Below, in pieces: positions 43,201-53,715 of a stretch of 64,000 nt of DNA (position 1 is the stretch's first letter; each line of letters begins with the position of its first letter). The stretch lies in contig NBAY01000069.1 of NCBI GenBank assembly GCA_002794775.1, positions 62,001 through 126,000 on the forward strand, given 5' to 3'. The notes beneath the pieces were generated by a model that had not been told where the DNA came from, made no database searches, and worked only from the letters and a program-made list of their open reading frames with translations. Made by a program: the position numbers and the translations under genes. The DNA comes from Porodaedalea pini (lineage: Eukaryota > Basidiomycota > Agaricomycetes > Hymenochaetales > Hymenochaetaceae).

Positions 43201-44426
43201 AGATCCCGAAAGGTCCTTGGGAAATCGTCACAGCAGACCTGATCGGCGAACTACCCGAGTCCAATGGGCATAACGCAATCTGTGTCTTCGTTGACAGGTT
43301 CAGTAAACAGGTGCATGCGATCCCTACCTCAGTGAGCATAACGTCGGAAGGAATGGCGAGGCTCTACCGGGATCATGTCTTCAGGCTACACGGCATACCG
43401 CGCAAGTTTATTCATGACAGAGGATCACAGTTCGAGTCCAAATTCATGAACGAACTATACCGGTTACTGGGCATCGAGGGAAACCCGTCAACGGCATATC
43501 ACCCACAGACAGATGGTCAGACAGAATGGATAAACCAAGAGATTGAACAGTACCTTCGTCTCTTTGTTAACCACCATCAGTCGGACTGGGCAGAATGGCT
43601 TGCGCTAGCGGAATTCGCGTACAACGACAAAGAACAAACGTCGACAGGAGCGTCACCCTTCTTCGTCAACCATGGGAGACACCCATATAAGGGCACGAAT
43701 CCTAGACGCGAATCGACCAATGAGTCCGCTAAGCAGTTTGCCGACCGGATGGCCAAGATCAGGGAGGAAACCGAATCGGCATTAAAGCATGCGGCCGAAA
43801 CCATGAAGCGCTTCTATGACAGGACGAAGGGAGAATCCATCGAGTATAAACCTGGGGAAAAGGTCATGCTCGAAGGAACTCACTTAAAGACAGATCGTCC
43901 TATGAAGAAGCTGGGAGATAAACGTTATGGGCCTTTCATTGTCGAAAAGAAAATCGGCACGTCAGCATATAGACTTAAACTTCCACGTACATGGAAAAAA
44001 GTCTATCCGGTTTTCAATGAAGTGCTCCTCTCCCCATACCACGAGCCACAGTATACGTCGCAAAAGCAGGATCCTCCACCCCCGCCTGAAATCATTGACG
44101 AGGTGCCGGAATATGAGGTCGAAAAGGTTGTCGACTCCAAACTTGTGCGAGGGAAGCTCAAATACCTCGTACATTGGAAAGGGTATCCAAACGAAGAACG
44201 CACCTGGGAGCCAATTGAGAATTTGACGAACTCTCAAGAGGCCATTGACGAATTTCATAAATCAACTCCCAGTGCTCCTCGCGCCCTCAACACCCTAGAG
44301 ATGTCGCAGCTGAAGTTCCGACCCGTGTTTGAAATGACGGAGCCTGAGAGACAGAAAGGAGTGGCACAGTGGTGGGCCGGTAAGTTCCAGGGTAGGGAAC
44401 AAGGGCGATCGGGACGCTCGCCTTGA
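40257..44426 (+). pseudogene. pol: Pol of B1, one in-frame stop
   Basis: Pol in the -1 frame shows protease (LLDSGCTGSC), reverse transcriptase (LRPVQDYRRLN, VYMDDILIF), RNase H (FRVEADSSHF, EIYDKEMFAIM), integrase (HHCC; ADLIGELP, IHDRGSQFE, QTDGQTEWINQ) and a chromodomain (YEVEKVVDSK...YLVHWKGYPNEERTW). A single TGA at 43017-43019, in the integrase zinc finger just before NHHDSTLAGHPG, interrupts an otherwise open frame. The frame continues without shift to 44426. The stop is where a CGA (Arg) codon would be expected. This copy should not give full-length integrase. Confidence 0.94.
40266..40307 (+). promoter_or_regulatory. B1 gag-pol -1 frameshift signal
   Basis: G GAT TTT in the gag frame (40266-40272), a 7-nt spacer, then the stem CCCAGCAGTG / CACTG-A-CTGGG (40280-40289 with 40297-40307, one bulged A, 7-nt loop). 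The pol frame is open from 40257, so a -1 shift here joins it without a stop. Confidence 0.65.
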
Positions 44427-44438
44427 AGGGGAGGGTCA

Positions 44439-44862
44439 TGTCATGGACGCTTTTTAAATTATCTTATCTTATCATATCTTATCCATCCATCACTAATCAC
44501 ACTTATTCCTGCTTACTCATTATTCATTACGCTCCTTCTCGCACTATCCTTACTCGCTGACCGATCCTATGATTTCATTATTCTATGAAGTTCCACGACG
44601 TTCTATCATCTATCCTTATGTAGTAGTTAATTCCCTGGTCCGTGCGCAGCCGCTGAAGGGTATATAAGTAGGTAGTCCTCCTGTACTTATCCCCTAGTTT
44701 CGACCTGGTCAATTCTACCTGGCTACGTCCAGAAGCTACTCCTTATCTCCGCGCTGTGTCAGTTCCCCCTGGCTCACTGCTCTCTCTCTTGTCTCCCTCC
44801 TCCTCTGACTGAGTTCCGCGCGACCCGGCTACCATTTGCGTACCCATAGTCCATCGCTGACA
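44439..44862 (+). repeat. 3' LTR of B1
   Basis: 424 bp, matching 31630-32053 except for three G-to-A changes at CpG sites. It is preceded by the polypurine tract GAAGGGGAGGG (44425-44435). Confidence 0.95.
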
Positions 44863-44867
44863 ATGTG

Positions 44868-45321
44868 ATTACAAGCACTGACAAGCAACCACAAGGCTTT
44901 CATTTGAATGTAGCTATCCACAAGCACTGCGACTCAATGTAATCATATAACAAGGCTCTCAACTTAATTGTAGGCTTGTACAAGTACTTTATGCACTTTA
45001 TAATTAATTATATGCACAATAAAATTATTTGGATTTGAATACATTTGCACAGAAGGGCATGACGAGTCTTAAGCAACAATATTATTATTATGAGCGCGCG
45101 AGGGCGAGGCTTAGCGGTGACGGGCACCTGTTCCTCGTAGACCCGAAACACGGAGTTATGCTTTACGTTCAACAAGAAATGATCAGACATCAAGATCCGC
45201 TACTACGAAAAGCAGAAAAAACACACCTGCATCTCGCCGCCAGCAGTCGAGAAACCGGGAACCTGCCCTGGCATACCGTAGCTCATGGACTGTGGATGCA
45301 AGTTCAGGAACTGGAAACCGC
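44868..45321. other. intergenic, repeat-like
   Basis: AT-rich sequence with repeated ACAAGGCT(T/C) and CAAGCACTG motifs (44870-45000). Similar wording recurs at about 46650-46870 (CACAAGGCTTGCAT). No gene is recognised. Confidence 0.5.
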
Positions 45322-46330
45322 TCATCCCACCAAACTCTCCTTGTCTTTGCTGGCCGTGGCCATCCATCTGCGTTGCTGCACGCCTTCGCTGCCCTCATGC
45401 GTCGCAGGTGAGCCAACCGCCGAGCTACTGTTCGAACCAGGCGCCGTCTCAAGCAGCCTCGGGATCTTGATTGTAGGAGACGCAGGCGGGTAGAGGTCAG
45501 CTGGCATCGTCGGTGGCGTCGGTGCACCCAGTGCGCTCGTCGAGCGGCGGTTCTGCGGGAGGACAAAGCTAAGCGGTCCAGGAACTAGGCTCTGGGTGGT
45601 CTGAGTCGGGATTTGCGCGGAAAGCAAGTGTCCGTGTCCGTGCCCATGTCCACCGTCGTGCGAGTACGAGTAGGAAGACGTGCTGAGCGGGCCCAATTCG
45701 AGAGAGGCGTGTCGATCGCAAGGCTCGCTCCTGATCCAGAACCAGATGCACCGGAGAGCGAGGGCATCGAGAGGCTCAGCGGGAGCGAGAGCGTCTGACC
45801 GTGACCCTGGCCCTGCGATCCCTCCGATTCGCTCATGTTGAAGTCCGCGAGATCCGCCATCTCGACTTCGCGCATGCTGCTGCACCCGCAGTTCGCATAG
45901 CCATACGGACAATAGAGAGACCCGTCGGTGGAGAGTGAGTCGAGCTTGCTGAAGTCCTCTGAGTCGGCGGTCGATGCAGATGAGGAGACGTTCGTGGTGC
46001 TGGTGGTGGAGCACAAGGAACTGTTGCGGGCACGCGCGCCGGAACCGCGCACACGGCTGCTCGACTGGTACGGTCACAACGCTCCTTCTTCCCATCCTTC
46101 TTCTTCCTCACCTGCCCACCCGCCGTCGACTCTGCCTTGCCCTTTTTCTCCTTGACAGTGCGTGTGGGCTGATAGACATACCAAGGATACATCTCTTCAT
46201 GCTCCCTCTTGCGCTGCTTCGCAAGGTCGTCCCAGTATTTGTGTTCCTCTGCGGAGAGCGAGTGCCACTGCTGGGAGATCGTCTTGGACAGGTCAGCCTG
46301 GCGCTGGAGAAATTTTGTGGCAAGATGGTG
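45322..46330 (-). pseudogene. HMG-box transcription factor, 5'-truncated and frameshifted
   Basis: On the minus strand a coding block from about 46315 contains the second and third helices of an HMG box of the MATA/SOX type: RQADLSKTISQQWHSLSAEE, then HKYWDDLAKQRKREHEEMYP and WYVYQPTRTV. A Lys-rich segment follows. The block starts after a CTCCAG acceptor, consistent with the conserved intron inside fungal HMG boxes. However, the exon with the first helix is not found in the 650 bp upstream, where a SINE-like sequence sits. Downstream, plausible C-terminal regions (ADSEDFSKLDSLSTDGSLYC; GGHGHGHGHLLSAQIP; RRSTSALGAPTPPTMPADLY) lie in different frames without clear introns. I read it as a decayed DNA-binding protein gene. 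Confidence 0.62.
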
Positions 46331-46440
46331 GTGGAAGCAAGCAAGGTGTAACAATGTGTCACATCTTGACGTGTTTTCTAAGTCCAGGTCTGAATGAGAT
46401 CCGTATTGTTCATGTGTACTGGCCTTGCACCTGCATTTAA

Positions 46441-46620
46441 GCATAAATGGTTTAGTGGTATATTGAAATCCTTAAGCAAATTATAAGAGAGAGGTCGTGA
46501 GTTCAAGACCTGCAGCACTAAGAAAAAGAATGAAACCTGAGAAATTAAGAAACCTGAAATTTGAGAAACAGTTAAGAAAGGAAATATTATAAAATAAAAA
46601 AAGGAGCAAAAGAAAACCAA
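46441..46620 (+). repeat. tRNA-derived SINE-like sequence
   Basis: 46448-46458 (TGGTTTAGTGG) fits the RNA polymerase III A box and 46500-46510 (AGTTCAAGACC) fits the B box, about 50 nt apart. Cloverleaf stems are poor (the T stem and acceptor do not pair well), so this is not a working tRNA gene. An A-rich, unstructured 3' region follows to about 46615. This is the usual layout of a tRNA-derived SINE. Its exact ends are not determined. Confidence 0.55.
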
Positions 46621-47541
46621 AAAGCTACTTTTCTATTTTCTTCTTGGTGTCCCAAGTAATTACATGTGATTGTAGTTCTGGTAATGTCTGACAAGAATCA
46701 TGGAGAATTACAATCTCCATAAGTCTTGTGAGCTTTGACAATTATTACGAGCCTTGTAAGAAGCGCCGACCAGTGTAATGGCGTACAATATTACCCACAA
46801 GGCTTGCATATAATTTACATATTTCACTTCTTACAATTAAATGTATGCAAATGTAATATTTGTCTTGTTTTCGTGATGCAGCCAGCCGCAGGAGCCATAA
46901 CTTGAAGGGGGAGTTCTTTAGATACGGAAAATGGGCCCGACTCACCGAGTATTTTCTACGTGGAGATGAGATGGACATCGATGGCATGCGCCTCGTGCTT
47001 TTTTTCTGGGGATTCTAATTTTTCCATTTAAATTTTTGCCAGTGAGGGTAACCAGGGGGTGAACAAGGTCGTGAGAAAGGTAGACTTCCTTGGGATCGAC
47101 ATCTAGCATTCTACATGCTTGAATGAAACTGACTACGTGAGGAATAAAGCCGATTAAAACGCACCAGATGCGAAGGGGTTTATCAGGTCTGGCCATGGAA
47201 AGAAAATCGAGAAGGTCAAAGCGTCGTGTGCCTGAACAAGAAGTCAAATAATTTAATTCAGAACACGAACCGCAGTTGTACGAACCGGTTACACGGAAGA
47301 TGCGGTGCGGACTGGAAGCAGATAACATAGAGAAGGGATGTAATACACGTATGTAGGCGAGTTGAGTTAATTAATGCGGGATACAGGATTGATTGACAAG
47401 AAGTCGCTAATTCAAAAGTCGGCTTGCAAATTCATCACAAGTGTTAATGCTGAGCTCCAGGTAGCTCAGAATTGTTTCACATAACTGGAAAAGATAGAAT
47501 TAAGAGAAATATCAGACCAGGTATGGCAGGGTCACAAAAAC
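46621..47541. other. intergenic region, no clear gene
   Basis: 46640-46880 is AT-rich with repeat-like wording. An open frame on the minus strand (about 47212 down to 46942, starting MARPDKPLRIWCVLIG) has no family I recognise. It could be a remnant of an expanded family or chance. Confidence 0.45.
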
Positions 47542-49026
47542 TCACGTAGCATCTATCTGCTTCAGCTGGGGCAGCGCCAGGCTGATTTTTCGACGGTATG
47601 CCGTACCCTCTGCGCGCTGCACCGGGTTGCCTTCCAGATACACTGTCTCCAGAGCCTTCTTACGACTGAGTTGAGGCTCGAGGTCTAGGAGAGTCGAAAT
47701 ACGATTGTGGGATGCCTAAAAGTGGAGTTCAATGCTCGCATGAGTCCAGCGGAAGACAAGTGGCAGGAAGAAGGAACGTACCCAGAGTTCCTCTAGTGCG
47801 TCGAGGGATGCAAGTCCCTCCAGTTTCTCGATGTAGTTGTTCCCAATATCCAATACGCGCAGTTGTTTCTGCGATAGTCAGAGAAGCACCAGATCAGCTC
47901 ATGCTTCAATGTCCCGAGTCCGGTAGCAACGCACGTTATTCTCGAGTCCTTCGATGCACTTAACACCGTTATGGCTGATATAAAACTCTTCAAGACTAGA
48001 CAGCTCCTCAAGTCCTTCAATCTTCTCAATCCGATTGGATTGGATGGAGAGGATCTTCAGACGGTGCAGGGTATGCAGGCCCTGTCGTGCAGATAGAATG
48101 GATCATTCTGGTATACCCTAAGAAACTTCAGGATTGAAAGTAAACGTACCTCAAGTTTCGAGATCTTGTTCTTCCCAAGCCAAAGTTCCTCGAGGTTCAC
48201 CAGCGCTTCCAGATTCTCGATTTTCTATCATTCACACATAACAAGGAAGTCTTGCTCAGCATTTACTTGCTCGACTTCTTCAAGATTTCAGGACTTCTTA
48301 CACGTATCTTGTTTCCGCCGAGCTCAAGGCTCGTGAGTGACGCACCGACGCTTGATAAGCCGTCGATATGCGAGATGCGGTTCTGCACGAAGTAAACTGT
48401 GCGGAGGGAGGGAAAGCGGTCGAGACAGTCGGGCACCGACCGTAGGAGGTTGAATGAAAGGTCAAATACACTGATATCCTCAATCACAGTCAATTTTATG
48501 TTACATTATAGTGGGAGACTAGATCTTACCTCAGTTTCGTGCACGCGTCAAGCGCGTCGCCGACGCCCTTTAGTTTGTTGTCATACAAGTCGAGATCCTC
48601 AAGCTCGACCAAGGCTCGGAATATTTCCGGGTCAAGGGTGGTGATATTGTTCTGTCTCAGACAGAGCCTTTTGAGATAGGGCCCGAAACGTGGAAGGCTC
48701 AGGTTCTGGAGTGTTTGGAGCTGCGCGTGCACGAGTTCAATTTCCTTCAAACGGGAATAATTCAACGTCTACAAAAGATAGATAAAGGCAAGGGGCGAAG
48801 TACATACATCTGTGTCATCTGGAAGGGTGTTCAGCAAATCATTATTCTCGTCCTCACCATCCTCTTTGTTCTCCATTTCTTCACCCTCATCGCTTTCCAC
48901 ATCATGTTCAGGCTCTACGACCACAGCCGCACGCTTCTTGGAACCATTCCTTTCTGGTTTCTTGTCTGGTTGACTTTCCTCTGAAGGAGTAGGTGCGATA
49001 TTTTGGTCTGTCGTCTGGTCTGCCAT
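47542..49026 (-). CDS. sds22: SDS22, leucine-rich regulatory subunit of protein phosphatase 1
   Basis: Seven exons on the minus strand: 49026-48808, 48768-48530, 48470-48302, 48224-48150, 48081-47935, 47868-47782 and 47715-47542. All junctions keep frame with GT-AG introns of 38-85 nt, giving 369 residues. An acidic, Lys-rich N-terminus of about 75 residues is followed by consecutive 22-residue SDS22-type leucine-rich repeats, for example LEDLDLYDNKLKGV, VFDLSFNLLRSVPD, LRTVYFVQNRISHIDG, LEELWLGKNKISKLEG and LRVLDIGNNYIEKLEG. An LRR cap at the end reads LETVYLEGNPVQR...YRRKISLALPQLKQID. SDS22 binds the PP1 catalytic subunit in the nucleus and controls its maturation and mitotic targeting. Length and repeat count fit the family. 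Confidence 0.95.
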
Positions 49027-50089
49027 CGCCGCGAGAGGCTAAGAACGCCGCTGCATAAATGCGGTACACGTCGATCTGTTACGTTTAATTAACCCTAACA
49101 AAATAACATATAACACTTAATAAGCCTTAATAAGCGATTTCTGGCTAAATGAAGTTATGTCTATACGCTCCTTCTTCGCGCATCCAAAAATTCTGACCAT
49201 CGATGGGCCGGCACCATCCTTCATCGACATCTCTTAATTCAACCACGTCCTATCTCCTGCTCGTCACACCGCAGCCTGACTCTTTGCACCTTCGTCGTTG
49301 TCCTTGACACAATTCTAACGAGGAAAGTCGTCGAACAACATTTATGGAGGGCGCTAGAGGGTGCATGGAGTCATAGATGTTGACTGGACGTACACCGAGC
49401 ACTGCGTGTAGCGTTGTCCGAGTCATGAACGTAAAATTGCGCTGATATATAGCTGTTTGTTCTGAGAAGCTACAGCTGTGACATTTGCCCTGTTGTAACT
49501 CCTAAGAAGCGTGAATGGCCGCGCTGCGAGCATGTCGATGGCATACTCACCTCCTGTAGCCATCTGGTGCGTCTGCTAAGTTCTAACGGTTTTATCTCTA
49601 GATCTCGCTGACATTGATATTGCCCAAATATTTGATACAATGATAGTCAACCTATAACGACTCCATGCTCACGATTGGTTCATTCGAGCGTTAAGTGTTT
49701 TTCCCTTCACAACCCAACGGTACGCCGTATAACTCGTGCATATAGCTCATGTAATATTCATTGTTCTGATAGCATTATAGGATATATAAATGTTCATACA
49801 GTCCAATACAGGTCATCAGCGGCGATCGTACAACAGCTTACACGTACAAGTTCCGAAAGTACATCAAAGTAAGAATAAGACGGAAGCACCCACTCCGGAT
49901 GAAGGTCGAAGTGGAGCGGGTAGATGTGGATGAAAAAGAACAGAAGGGAGGAGGCATAGGGAGCCATAGAAGTGGACCCCGGAGTAATGACCACGCCACT
50001 AGATAATTTGGAAAATAATCTGGACCTGCAAAGACTGTGAGCAAACAAATTCCTGTAAGACAGCGAAGTTTGCTCACACATGGTACGGT
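49027..50089. other. intergenic region between SDS22 and MAF1
   Basis: No recognisable gene. SDS22 reads away from it (its start is at 49026) and MAF1 reads into it (its stop is at 50090), so it holds the SDS22 promoter and the MAF1 3' end. Confidence 0.6.
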
Positions 50090-51205
50090 TCAAGCGGTAC
50101 TACTGATGCTGATACCGAGCGCACGCGCACCGGCTCCAGCAGAGCCCTCCCAGCCAACGAAGCGTTCATTGCTGCTCAGCTTTTCAGGCGAGCCATATAT
50201 GCCCTCATCGTCGCTCGTCCACTGGTGCCCGCCTTTCGTGCGCGCACACACGGAGATGAACAACACACGCTTCAGCTTGCGATTTAGGAAGAACCAGTGC
50301 GAGCTCCACAACAGCGCCCCTCGCCGGCGAAGCCGCACGCGCAGCGGCGAACCGTCGGAGTCCGTGTCTGAAGACTTGCGACTCGGGATGTCGATGCCCG
50401 TGCTCGAGCGCATCGACTGACGGGACGTTCGCATCTCGTCTACATCGTAGTCGTCAAAGGCGAAGACCTCCTCGTCCGACTCAGACAAAGAGTCATCATC
50501 ATCGCCGGGTGCAGGCTCGTCTTCATCGTCAGAGTAATCCGTTGCATGGGGGTCGGACGCGATGTCGGGCACATACGAGTACACCTCGCAGTCCGCAAGG
50601 CCAATTACCTCATCCAAGATGCGGTACAGCGTCGGATGCGTGCCGGTAACTATCGGAGGCGGTGCATGCGGGCTCGGGATCATGGTGCTTACAGGCGATG
50701 AGGACGTGGGTAAGGAGCTTGGAAAGAAGTCAGCAGACGTGGGCGGGTACGCGGAATACGTGCGAGGTGCGAGCATGCCGGGGCGTTGAGTCGGCGATCC
50801 GTGCGAGCCTGCAGTGACAAGCGTCGTACTCAGCGCATTGAGGACCCCCGCACCGCTGATCTCCTTGCAGAAGTGCGCGGGCCTTACTCCCGCAAACTCA
50901 TGGTCAGGAAAGGCGATGTTGAGTGTCGCGATCAGCAGATAGAGCGTCTTGCGGGAGGCGTGCCGGTCCATAGGACCGAACGGCGTGCTATCGGCCTCAC
51001 GTTCGAGCGCCGCAAAGGACGGCGGGGGCGGTAGGTGCGCTGCCTCCTCCGTGTAGGCATGCTCGAGCGCGCGGAAGAGCTTCTTGTCGCGGTTAACGTT
51101 CTTGCAGCTATATGCTTCGATGCGCGTATGCACGGAGCACTCGGGGCCCTCGTGGGTAAGTGCTTGCGCGAGACGTGCGAGCTCGGGGAACTCGATATAT
51201 TTCAT
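50090..51205 (-). CDS. maf1: MAF1, repressor of RNA polymerase III
   Basis: Single exon of 371 residues. The ATG at 51205 (MKYIEFPELARLAQAL) is preferred over an upstream non-ATG extension because Maf1 proteins begin with MK(Y/F). Conserved blocks are seen: IEAYSCK near residue 30; SRKTLYLLIATLNIAFPDHE with the PDHEF motif; ILDEVIGLADCEVYSYVPDI; and near the C-terminus LLWSSHWFFLNRKLKRVLF. The linker between the first two blocks and an acidic Ser-rich insert (around residues 225-290) contain likely phosphorylation targets. Maf1 represses Pol III in response to stress and nutrient signals. The gene appears intact. Confidence 0.95.
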   Translation of the reverse strand: MKYIEFPELARLAQALTHEGPECSVHTRIEAYSCKNVNRDKKLFRALEHAYTEEAAHLPPPPSFAALEREADSTPFGPMDRHASRKTLYLLIATLNIAFPDHEFAGVRPAHFCKEISGAGVLNALSTTLVTAGSHGSPTQRPGMLAPRTYSAYPPTSADFFPSSLPTSSSPVSTMIPSPHAPPPIVTGTHPTLYRILDEVIGLADCEVYSYVPDIASDPHATDYSDDEDEPAPGDDDDSLSESDEEVFAFDDYDVDEMRTSRQSMRSSTGIDIPSRKSSDTDSDGSPLRVRLRRRGALLWSSHWFFLNRKLKRVLFISVCARTKGGHQWTSDDEGIYGSPEKLSSNERFVGWEGSAGAGARALGISISSTA

Positions 51206-52502
51206 GGACAATGGTCAAATGCGTCGTGAGCGTCGTCGTGAATAGCAGGACTGAAGGCGGTGGGAGGGAGAAGGAGAGCGAAATGCGGTGAAAGGCGAGG
51301 GGACATGCGAGACTTGCGGATCGCAACATTGCGACAAAGAGTGGCGCGGTGAGACTGTACATATGTACAAACAACTGGTTCGGGCAACCTGGTGGCGCAC
51401 GTGCATCCCACCTGCGGTCACGTTCGCGCTCATCGGAGTCCGAGTCCATCGACTTGAACCTCTTCCCTGTGAGTCTTTCGCACGAAGCAATCCATAGTAG
51501 TATCCTCTCTGATATACTCATGCGCCGACAGGTCTTGATCAAACCAATTCTTTTACCCTTGCCAGCAGCATACCGAAACCAACCGGACTGCACCAAATCT
51601 GAGACATTCACGGCTTCTCCGGCTTGTGCACTGTCAGACCGTGCAGCTAGATCCTGTCCTATTGGATCTATATCTTCGATAATGCTATGCCATATGGGAA
51701 AAGGAGGCAGAGTACGGAGATCCGTGGCGTCAAGAAAGACGGTTTTTGTCTCGCTAGAAGCCAATACGTCTAGTTTCGGGCGACCAAGACAATTCGTTTC
51801 GTGTTGTCAAAAGACAAGCTTCCTCCTCGATGCAATGGGCTCCTTTTGTTTCTTCCATGCCGACCTCAAGTTTTCGGCGAGATCAAAACAATCGTAATTA
51901 TCCGATATCAGATTCAGCACGCGAACCATGCCCACTTGCTGCTTCAATAGTTTCATCTCGATCTAATACAGTCTATCTTGGCCGGGACTGTTAGCTAGTT
52001 TCTCCGACGTCGGTGAGAGAAGCATGCAAGTTTAATTTACTCTGCTCCTGCCTTCTGCTTCGTTGCCAATCGTTTCGATCTACTCACGATCTGTACTCGG
52101 CCTATGCGCGGTCTTCCGAGGATATTATTCTCAGAAATTATGCAGAAAGACAGTGGAAGGCATATGCTACAGCGCAACACAATTTCTCTGCGCCCCATTT
52201 CCGGCAATAGACGGTGCATCGAATGTTTACTGGTGAGCGCCTTATTCTTGTCGCACAATCTGGAAGTAAGCTGGAGGCTGTGCACTGCCTCACGCGCGTG
52301 TCCACCAGCACTCGTTGGCGTTTCTTGGGCCGCGGAATTTAGGGACCAATTTTCTACTACACTCCACCTTTACAGCAACACGAGAGTACTTAAGCGTCTC
52401 ATGTCTACGGCTTGGTTTATTCCCCCTTCTCATCTCGATCTGGTATCACGACTTTCGTTCGCCCTTTCAAGATACCAGGCTGCACACAGTTCTTGAGGCT
52501 CG
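51206..52502. other. region upstream of MAF1
   Basis: A minus-strand frame of 218 codons (51764 to 51108, beginning MASSETKTVFLDATDLRTLP) runs through the MAF1 start in another frame. I see no domain and do not call it a gene, though its first ~100 codons look protein-like. Otherwise nothing is recognised. Confidence 0.45.
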
Positions 52503-53289
52503 ATGCCGATAGCTTCTGCACTTTCCTCGGTCCTTCGGACGTTCAAGCTGCTGGTCCTCTCGTTGACTTCGCATGCTCGCCTTACACTGGCGTCCGAGCC
52601 GCGCGACTACGATCTTATTCTGAGACGTACGATTCGCGAAGTCAAATTCTACAGCGAAACAGTAGGTTGCTTCATCATTTACACAGCTTACTGCTAACTT
52701 TTGTTTACTTTTCTTAGCTGATTGCAGTACTTTTGTGAGCTTTCATCCTCAAAGAGTCACGCGCCTGGAGCTCACAGAAGTCTAGCTACACAAAGAGCCG
52801 GTTCCTCGCATCCCAGGTCCTTGCGTGTCTTCTCTTCACACTCCTTACCTACATCGCGTTGGAAGCAATGACCGGCGAAGCACTCCATGTATGTCTCCCT
52901 TCCCATTTAGCCGTTCCCAAATCTTGACATATCCACAGAAATGGATCGACGAAATTCCCTGTGGTCGCATGGTTCTCGCTTGCATGACGAAGCTCCCCGC
53001 GATCTCCGTGATCTGGTCACTCTGCGCGCTTGCCCTCTCGCAATGGGATTCGCTGGCCACGAAAGTGGTGCTCTGCATCGTCGCGGGCGTACTCGTCTTT
53101 GGGCTCGCCGCGCGCCTGCGCTTGCACGTTATCGTGAAGGATGCGACGTTGTTGGTTCTGGGCGGCGTTGAGGGATGGGCCGCTGGACTGTTTCACAAGA
53201 CAAAAAAGACGGGGCAGCCTGGTGAGATATCTGACGACTGCTTGGAGAAGGACCCGGACCCGCCGTTGACTGGCGATGAATGCGTATGA
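52503..53289 (+). CDS. predicted small multi-TM protein
   Basis: Approximate model. An ATG at 52503 starts a 58-codon exon (MPIASALSSVLRTFKLLVLS...REVKFYSET) that ends at a GTAGGT donor at about 52661. A middle coding block around 52780-52890 contains SRFLASQVLACLLFTLLTYI, ending at a GTATGT donor (52889). After a CCACAG acceptor the last exon (52939-53289) encodes KWIDEIPCGRMVLACMTK and two more hydrophobic stretches (ISVIWSLCALAL; VVLCIVAGVLVFGLAARL), then an acidic tail ending TGA. The joint between exon 1 and the middle block is not settled. The protein has about three membrane segments and no family I recognise. Confidence 0.5.
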
Positions 53290-53715
53290 GCCTATTCTTC
53301 ATGATGAGGCTGGACTTCATTAGGCTCTTTTACACAACTGTCTGCGATTCCTGCGCATTAATATTCTCACTACCCTTCCATAGTTGTTCAAATACCATGT
53401 TTACTGTACACTACACGGATTGTACAGGCCCTGGACATAAGTTTATTCGCGGCATGTTTTTCGTATAATCTTATAATTACTTCGTCAATTTTTATCTGCT
53501 GCCCTCCAAAAAAAGTCAGGCATACTTTCTACATGATGAACAATTTGTCCAGTGACTGTAAACGCGCCTCACAGTTCTGCTTTGACCTCAATCCATCTTA
53601 TTATCCCCAGTTAGATACATCAGACAAACAGTTTCAATAAATACGACAGTCTGTTCGCCCAACACCGTCAATCCAAGTCCAAGAAAGATGAGAAACAAGC
53701 CTAAAGTAAGACTCA
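53290..53715. other. convergent intergenic region
   Basis: Lies between the 3' ends of the multi-TM gene (plus) and the GPI-type gene (minus). No feature is recognised. Confidence 0.5.

Larger units (their letters stand above)
31630..44862 (+). mobile_element. Ty3/gypsy chromovirus B1, interrupted by nested A2
   Basis: The element has 424-bp LTRs at 31630-32053 and 44439-44862 with TGTCATGG...GCTGACA ends. It is flanked by ATGTG duplications (31625-31629 and 44863-44867). The LTRs differ at three sites, each CpG in the left copy and CpA in the right. Removing A2 and one copy of its target duplication leaves an element of about 6.9 kb with gag and pol. Pol has one in-frame TGA. It is therefore older than A1 and A2 and probably inactive. 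Confidence 0.96.

Noticed and set aside
46441..46520. Functional tRNA gene
   Set aside because: A and B boxes fit, but the acceptor, anticodon and T stems do not pair well.
51108..51764. 218-codon minus-strand open frame over the MAF1 start
   Set aside because: It overlaps MAF1 in another frame, has no domain I recognise and becomes low-complexity in its second half.
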